DNA of 64,000 bases from Pseudomonadota bacterium (GTDB taxonomy: Bacteria > Pseudomonadota > Alphaproteobacteria > Rhizobiales > Xanthobacteraceae), in assembly GCA_023404675.1 (NCBI GenBank), contig JAEYAW010000013.1:62001-126000 (forward strand), given 5' to 3'. The translations under genes and the position numbers were made by a program. Position 1 is the stretch's first letter; every line of letters begins with the position of its first letter. The notes under the pieces were generated by a model. The model had not been told where the DNA came from, did no database searches, and worked only from the letters and a program-made list of their open reading frames with translations. Shown in pieces: positions 59,969 through 64,000 of the stretch.

Positions 59969-60280
59969 TCAGCGATAGCGGAATACGCGCGACAGCAGCC
60001 AGATCGGCACCACGATCACGGCGCCGAGCAGGAAATAGCGCCACAGCCCGTTGACGATGTCGAAGCCCATCTCCCACAGGCGCTCGAACAGGATGCGGAT
60101 GCTGAACAGGATGTTCCACGGATCGAGGCCGATTGCCGCCAGCACGACGCCGACCAGAACCGAGAGCAGCACCAGCCGCAGCGCCACCATCGGCGGCGAG
60201 CCGCCGAGGAAGCGGGACAGGCCGTCACGGCGCAGCGGCGGCGGGTCGCGCGATTCGAGCGGGCGTGTCTCGGGGGGCAT
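59969..60280 (-). CDS. DUF6460-type small membrane protein
   Basis: A 103-residue protein with a proline-rich cytoplasmic start (PPETRPLESRDPPPLRRDG) and two helices (VALRLVLLSVLVGVVLAAIG and FLLGAVIVVPIWLLSRVF) separated by LDPWNILFSIRILFERLWEMG. No function is known. ATG 60280 follows GGAG at a good distance and is preferred over ATG 60313. Confidence 0.75.
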   Translation of the reverse strand: MPPETRPLESRDPPPLRRDGLSRFLGGSPPMVALRLVLLSVLVGVVLAAIGLDPWNILFSIRILFERLWEMGFDIVNGLWRYFLLGAVIVVPIWLLSRVFRYR

Positions 60281-60343
60281 GATGGTCTCCGGTCGCGAAA
60301 GTCGTCGCGGCATTGTGCCAGATGGCGGATCAAAGAACCAGTT

Positions 60344-62023
60344 TCAAGGAGTGTCGGCGTCTTGAGGCACCGTCTCGGCATTGGTTTCGCCGCGCAGCAG
60401 TTTCTGCAACGTGTCAAGCCGGTCCGCCTCGCGGGGCGGCTTGTCCCAGCGCAGCCGGCTGATGCGGGGAAAGCGCATCGCGACGCCCGACTTGTGCCGC
60501 GTCGAGCGCTGCAACCCCTCGAAGGCGACTTCAAGCACGAGGCCTTCGTCGGGTTCGTGGATCACCTCGCGCACCGGGCCGAAGCGGCTCAGCGTGTTGC
60601 GGCGGACGAAGCGGTCGATCTGCGCCAGCTCTTCGTCGGTGAAACCGAAATAGGCCTTGCCGACCGGGACCAGCTGATCGCCCTCGGGGCCACTGGCCCA
60701 GACGCCGAAGGTGTAGTCCGAATAGAATGACGACCGCTTGCCGTGCCCGCGCTGGGCATACATCAGCACCGCGTCGACGACATGCGGATCGCGCTTCCAT
60801 TTCCACCACAGGCCCTTGGGGCGGCCGGGCATATAGAGCGCATCGCGCCGCTTCAGCATCACGCCTTCCACGGCCTCGGCATCGTCGCCGGCGCCCGCCG
60901 CGGCCGGATCGGCACGCGCGGCGCGAAGCTCGTTCCAGGTTGCGAAGGGCACCATCGGCGACAGGTCGATGCGCGAATCGGCGAGCGACGAGACGAAGGC
61001 TTCCAGCCGCGCGCGGCGCTCAGCGAACGGCAGGGTGCGCAGATCGTCCTCGCTGTCAGCGAGCAGATCGTAGGCGCGCAGATGGATCGGAAACTCCCTT
61101 GTCAGTTTGGGCGTCACGGTTTTGCGGTTGAGACGTTGCTGCAGGACGTTGAAGCTCTGCACGCGGCCCTCGCGCACGATCAGCAGTTCGCCGTCGATAG
61201 CGCCGGGACGATGCAGCGCGGGCACGAGGTCCGGAAAACTGCCGGTGATGTCCTCGCCGCTGCGCGAATACAGCCGCGTCACGATGTGTCCCTCGGACGC
61301 ACGCCCGCTCACCGCCTGCACGCGGATGCCATCCCACTTCCATTCGCCGGCGAAGTCACGGGCATCGAGCGCGGCGAAGTCGGTGTCGTCGAGTGCGTGG
61401 GCCAGCATCACCGGCCGGAACGGCGCCGGATCGCGGTTCACCGGTGCGTCGGCGCGGCCCTCCAGCCAGGCGAACAGGTCGAGATAGGGCGGCGACAGGC
61501 CCGGCCAGATCAACTCGACCTCGTGCGGATCCTTGCCGCCCAATGCCGCGGCGGCCGTCTTGGCGAGGCGCGCGGACATGCCGATGCGCAACGCGCCGGT
61601 GACGAGCTTCAGCAGCGCCCAGCGGCCGGTTTCGTTCAGTTCGTCGAGCCAGCGCGACAACTGCCCCGGCATGTCGGTCTTGCCGAGCCGCTGCAATGTC
61701 GTGACGACCTCGCCAAGCGTCGGCGGCGGATTGTCGTGGCGGGTCTGCGGATCGGGCGGCCACATCAGCGCGACGGTCTCGGACAGGTCGCCGACATAGT
61801 CATAAGATAATGCGAACAGCGCCGGATCGGTGCGCGCGGCGATCAGGTCGCGGATCAGCGCGGGCTTGGCGTGGCGGAACGACAGCGCGCCGGTGACTGC
61901 CGCCAGCGCGTAGCCGCGATCCGGGTCTTCGGTCTCGCGAAAATAGTCGGTGAGCAGCCGCAGCTTGTTGTTGCGGCCGGGCTCGTAGGCGAGGCGGTCG
62001 AGCAGTTCGGCGAAACGGTTCAT
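60344..62023 (-). CDS. ATP-dependent DNA ligase of the ligase-exonuclease cluster (LigC/cisplatin-response type)
   Basis: A 559-residue enzyme. An N-terminal helical domain is followed by the nucleotidyltransferase domain with the adenylated lysine in EWKWDGIRVQ (motif I) and LYSRSGEDITGSFPD, then WWKWKRDP (motif V) and an OB-domain with RFPRISRLRWDKPP. This type is found with an MBL exonuclease and often an Lhr-like helicase in a bacterial DNA-repair cluster. It is not the NAD-dependent LigA used in replication. It overlaps the exonuclease gene by four bases (ATGA). Confidence 0.93.
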   Translation of the reverse strand: MNRFAELLDRLAYEPGRNNKLRLLTDYFRETEDPDRGYALAAVTGALSFRHAKPALIRDLIAARTDPALFALSYDYVGDLSETVALMWPPDPQTRHDNPPPTLGEVVTTLQRLGKTDMPGQLSRWLDELNETGRWALLKLVTGALRIGMSARLAKTAAAALGGKDPHEVELIWPGLSPPYLDLFAWLEGRADAPVNRDPAPFRPVMLAHALDDTDFAALDARDFAGEWKWDGIRVQAVSGRASEGHIVTRLYSRSGEDITGSFPDLVPALHRPGAIDGELLIVREGRVQSFNVLQQRLNRKTVTPKLTREFPIHLRAYDLLADSEDDLRTLPFAERRARLEAFVSSLADSRIDLSPMVPFATWNELRAARADPAAAGAGDDAEAVEGVMLKRRDALYMPGRPKGLWWKWKRDPHVVDAVLMYAQRGHGKRSSFYSDYTFGVWASGPEGDQLVPVGKAYFGFTDEELAQIDRFVRRNTLSRFGPVREVIHEPDEGLVLEVAFEGLQRSTRHKSGVAMRFPRISRLRWDKPPREADRLDTLQKLLRGETNAETVPQDADTP

Positions 62024-63075
62024 GCGCCCTCGCCGGTGCCGGCCGCTGCTGCCTCGGGCGCGTCGTCGGCTTCGTCGTCCTCGTCGCCATAGCCGACCAG
62101 ATCGAGCGGCCGGGCGCGCAGCCCCTGCGTGCCGCACCAGTGCACCAGTGCATCCTCCTGCCCGTGCGTGACCCAGATTTCACCCGCGCCGGTCGCGGCG
62201 ATGGTCGCGGTCAGGCCGTTCCAGTCGGCATGATCGGAAATCACCAGCGGCAGTTCGATGCCGCGCTGGCGCGCGCGGGCCCGCACGCGCATCCAGCCCG
62301 AGGCGAAAGCGGTGACGGGATCGGGAAACCGGCGTGTCCACAGGTCGCTGACTGCGGACGGCGGCGCGAGCGTGATGGTGCCGGCGAGGTCAGCCTTTGC
62401 CATGCCCCGCGCGGGGCGAAGATCGCCGAGCGCGATGCCGCGTTCCTGGTAGTAGCGGGTGATTTTGTCCATCGCGCCGTGGAGATAGATCGGCGCGTCG
62501 TATCCGGCGGCGCGGATCAGCGCGATGACCCGCTGCGCCTTGCCGAGCGAATACGCGCCGACGAGATGGGCGCGCTCGGGAAACAGTCTGACCGACGAGA
62601 GCAGCTTGGCGACCTCGCCCGCGGCGTCGCCGTGCCTGAAAACGGGCAACCCGAACGTCGCCTCGGTGATGAACACGTCGCACGGTACGAGCTCGAACGG
62701 CGCGCAGGTCGGGTCCGGGGCGTCCTTGTAGTCGCCCGAGGCGACGATCCGCGTGTCGCCGCAGGTGACGGCGATCTGCGCCGAGCCCAGCACATGCCCG
62801 GCCGGATGGAAGCTGACTATGACCTCGCCGAGCGTCAGCGTCTCGCCATACCGGATCGCCTGCGTCGTCCCGGCGAAGCTCTCGCCGTAGCGCAGGCCCA
62901 TGATGTCGAGGGTTTCCGGCGTCGCCAGCACCGCGCCGTGCCCGGCGCGCGCGTGATCGGAATGGCCATGCGTGATCAGCGCACGCGCCACCGGCCGGAC
63001 CGGGTCGATGTAAAAATCGCCGGCCCGGCAGAACAGGCCTGCCGGCTCCGGCATCAGGATATCTTGCGGGCGCAT
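62020..63075 (-). CDS. Ligase-associated DNA exonuclease (MBL fold)
   Basis: A 351-residue metallo-beta-lactamase/beta-CASP nuclease. The metal motif is ITHGHSDHARAGH (HxHxDH), with SGDYKDAP giving the bridging aspartate and later histidines in DHADWNG and VTHGQEDAL. Members are exonucleases coupled to an ATP-dependent ligase. The acidic tail (DEDDEADDAPEAAAAG) is low in complexity. ATG 63075 is used because the conserved start RPQDILMPEPAGLFCRAGDFYIDP begins there. No Lhr-like helicase gene is in the window. Confidence 0.92.
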   Translation of the reverse strand: MRPQDILMPEPAGLFCRAGDFYIDPVRPVARALITHGHSDHARAGHGAVLATPETLDIMGLRYGESFAGTTQAIRYGETLTLGEVIVSFHPAGHVLGSAQIAVTCGDTRIVASGDYKDAPDPTCAPFELVPCDVFITEATFGLPVFRHGDAAGEVAKLLSSVRLFPERAHLVGAYSLGKAQRVIALIRAAGYDAPIYLHGAMDKITRYYQERGIALGDLRPARGMAKADLAGTITLAPPSAVSDLWTRRFPDPVTAFASGWMRVRARARQRGIELPLVISDHADWNGLTATIAATGAGEIWVTHGQEDALVHWCGTQGLRARPLDLVGYGDEDDEADDAPEAAAAGTGEGA

Positions 63076-63136
63076 GAAAGATATATAGGACTGCGATTCG
63101 TTTCTTCGAGGCCATCCGGACCCAAGCTGCAACGCC

Positions 63137-64000
63137 ATGCCCGCGCCCCTGTTCCTGAGTTCCGGCGATCTGATCGCGGACCGCCGCTACGACTTTGCCA
63201 AGGACCTGCAACTGCGCGGCGATCTGATGGCCGCCGCTGACGTGATGGCGCAGGCCGTGGAGCAGGCGCCCGGCTTCGCCTCGGCATGGTTCGCGCTCGG
63301 CGAGATGGAGGAGGAACTCAATCAGCATGGTAGAGCGATTGCCGCCTACCGCGCGGCGCTGGCCGCCGATCCGGAGGATCGGCACGGGGCGACGGTCCGC
63401 CTGATGCGGCTCGGGGCGACGGAACTGACCGCCATGCCACCCGCCTATGTGCGGTCGCTGTTCGATCAGTATGCGCCGCGCTTCGACAAGGCGCTGCGGG
63501 ACGATCTCAACTATCGCGGCCCCGAGCTGCTGCTGAAGGCGGTGTTTGCTGTGTGCCGTGCGCGGCAGCGTCCGGTCAGGTTCGCCCGGATGATCGATCT
63601 TGGCTGCGGAACGGGATTGGCCGGGAAAACCTTTCAGCCGTTCGTCGACGAGATGATCGGCATCGATCTGTCGCCCGGCATGATTGCCCGCGCGGAGCAG
63701 ACCGGACTTTATGCCCGCCTCGACGTGACCGACATGGAGGCCGGACTGTGCGCAGAGCCGGCCGCGTCGGCCGATTTCGTCGTTGCCGCGGATGCGTTCG
63801 TCTATCTCGGCGATCTGACACCGGTTCTGGCGGAAATTTCGCGCGTGCTGCGGCCCGGCGGGCTTCTGGCTTTCACGGTCGAAACCCACACGGCGGAAAA
63901 TGTGATCCTCGGCAACGCGCTGCGCTATGCGCACGGCGAATCTTATATTCGCTCCGCGCTGGTCGCCGCTAGTCTTGCCGTCGTCAGCCTTCAGCATGCA
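63137..64000 (+). CDS. TPR-containing SAM-dependent methyltransferase (3' end missing)
   Basis: The frame runs from ATG 63137 to the window edge without a stop (288 codons). The first ~95 residues form a tetratricopeptide-type helical repeat (AQAVEQAPGFASAWFALGEMEEELNQHG, then AIAAYRAALAADPEDRHG). A class I methyltransferase domain follows with motif I MIDLGCGTGLAG, an acidic end of strand 2 (IGIDLSPGM) and VLRPGGLLAFTVET. The substrate is unknown. It is divergent from the exonuclease gene. Confidence 0.85.
   Translation, partial: MPAPLFLSSGDLIADRRYDFAKDLQLRGDLMAAADVMAQAVEQAPGFASAWFALGEMEEELNQHGRAIAAYRAALAADPEDRHGATVRLMRLGATELTAMPPAYVRSLFDQYAPRFDKALRDDLNYRGPELLLKAVFAVCRARQRPVRFARMIDLGCGTGLAGKTFQPFVDEMIGIDLSPGMIARAEQTGLYARLDVTDMEAGLCAEPAASADFVVAADAFVYLGDLTPVLAEISRVLRPGGLLAFTVETHTAENVILGNALRYAHGESYIRSALVAASLAVVSLQHA

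Overview
The window is GC-rich chromosomal DNA of an alphaproteobacterium. The gene content points to the Rhizobiales/Hyphomicrobiales, most likely the Bradyrhizobium-Rhodopseudomonas-Afipia-Nitrobacter group: a SAM-II riboswitch in front of metZ, a double-length dCTP deaminase, a class I LysRS, an opacity-type/OprB fused porin, ligase-associated exonuclease next to an ATP-dependent ligase, and PQQ-type sorbosone dehydrogenase. This is inference from gene content; I cannot name the species.

Bases 1-26222 are core chromosome. In order they hold an RND efflux pump (cut by the window edge), ogt, a MATE exporter, an AidB-like acyl-CoA dehydrogenase, a quinone-oxidoreductase-type reductase, ferredoxin-NADP reductase, an FMN glutamate-synthase-like protein, a CruF-like carotenoid protein and a fused porin. 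Then come a creatininase-family hydrolase divergent from an NMT1-type ABC transporter with a D-2-hydroxyacid dehydrogenase, a two-domain Inh-type protease inhibitor, radC, map, sfsA, metZ with its SAM-II riboswitch, a double dCTP deaminase and a PQQ-type dehydrogenase lipoprotein.

Bases 26631-38243 are an 11.6 kb integrated element, the most interesting part of the window. It lies between two identical 58-bp repeats, the right one being the 3' part of an intact tRNA-Gly(CCC) gene. It carries a tyrosine integrase and an excisionase-like protein at the tRNA end and a D5/P4-type replicative helicase at the other end. An intrinsic terminator stands directly before the helicase start codon. Downstream of the helicase is a 290-bp array of eleven TGCTGCTT octamers in both orientations around an AT-rich stretch, which looks like a replication origin. 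Next are a Nu1-like small-terminase protein, a tape measure protein, an antisense pair with a ribbon-helix-helix protein, three unknown proteins, and a fused HK97 prohead protease/major capsid protein with an internal start site. Portal, large terminase, tail tube and lysis genes are absent. This set fits a capsid-encoding phage satellite better than an autonomous phage, although a decayed prophage cannot be excluded. Just outside the left repeat is a diverged copy of the element's own right end, suggesting an earlier integration at the same tRNA.

Bases 38426-64000 are core chromosome again: a PAS histidine kinase, a zinc alcohol dehydrogenase, exbB-exbD-tonB, panE, an MHYT-GGDEF-EAL protein, a flavoprotein dehydrogenase, a ClpP-fold periplasmic protein, a Sco-type protein, a processive glycosyltransferase with an N-terminal GspE/MshEN-like region, an orphan amino-acid-type binding protein, class I lysS, an alpha-carbonic anhydrase, an S24 repressor, a DUF952 protein coupled to pyrD, a second MATE exporter, a DUF6460 membrane protein, the ATP-dependent ligase/exonuclease pair, and a TPR-methyltransferase cut by the right edge.
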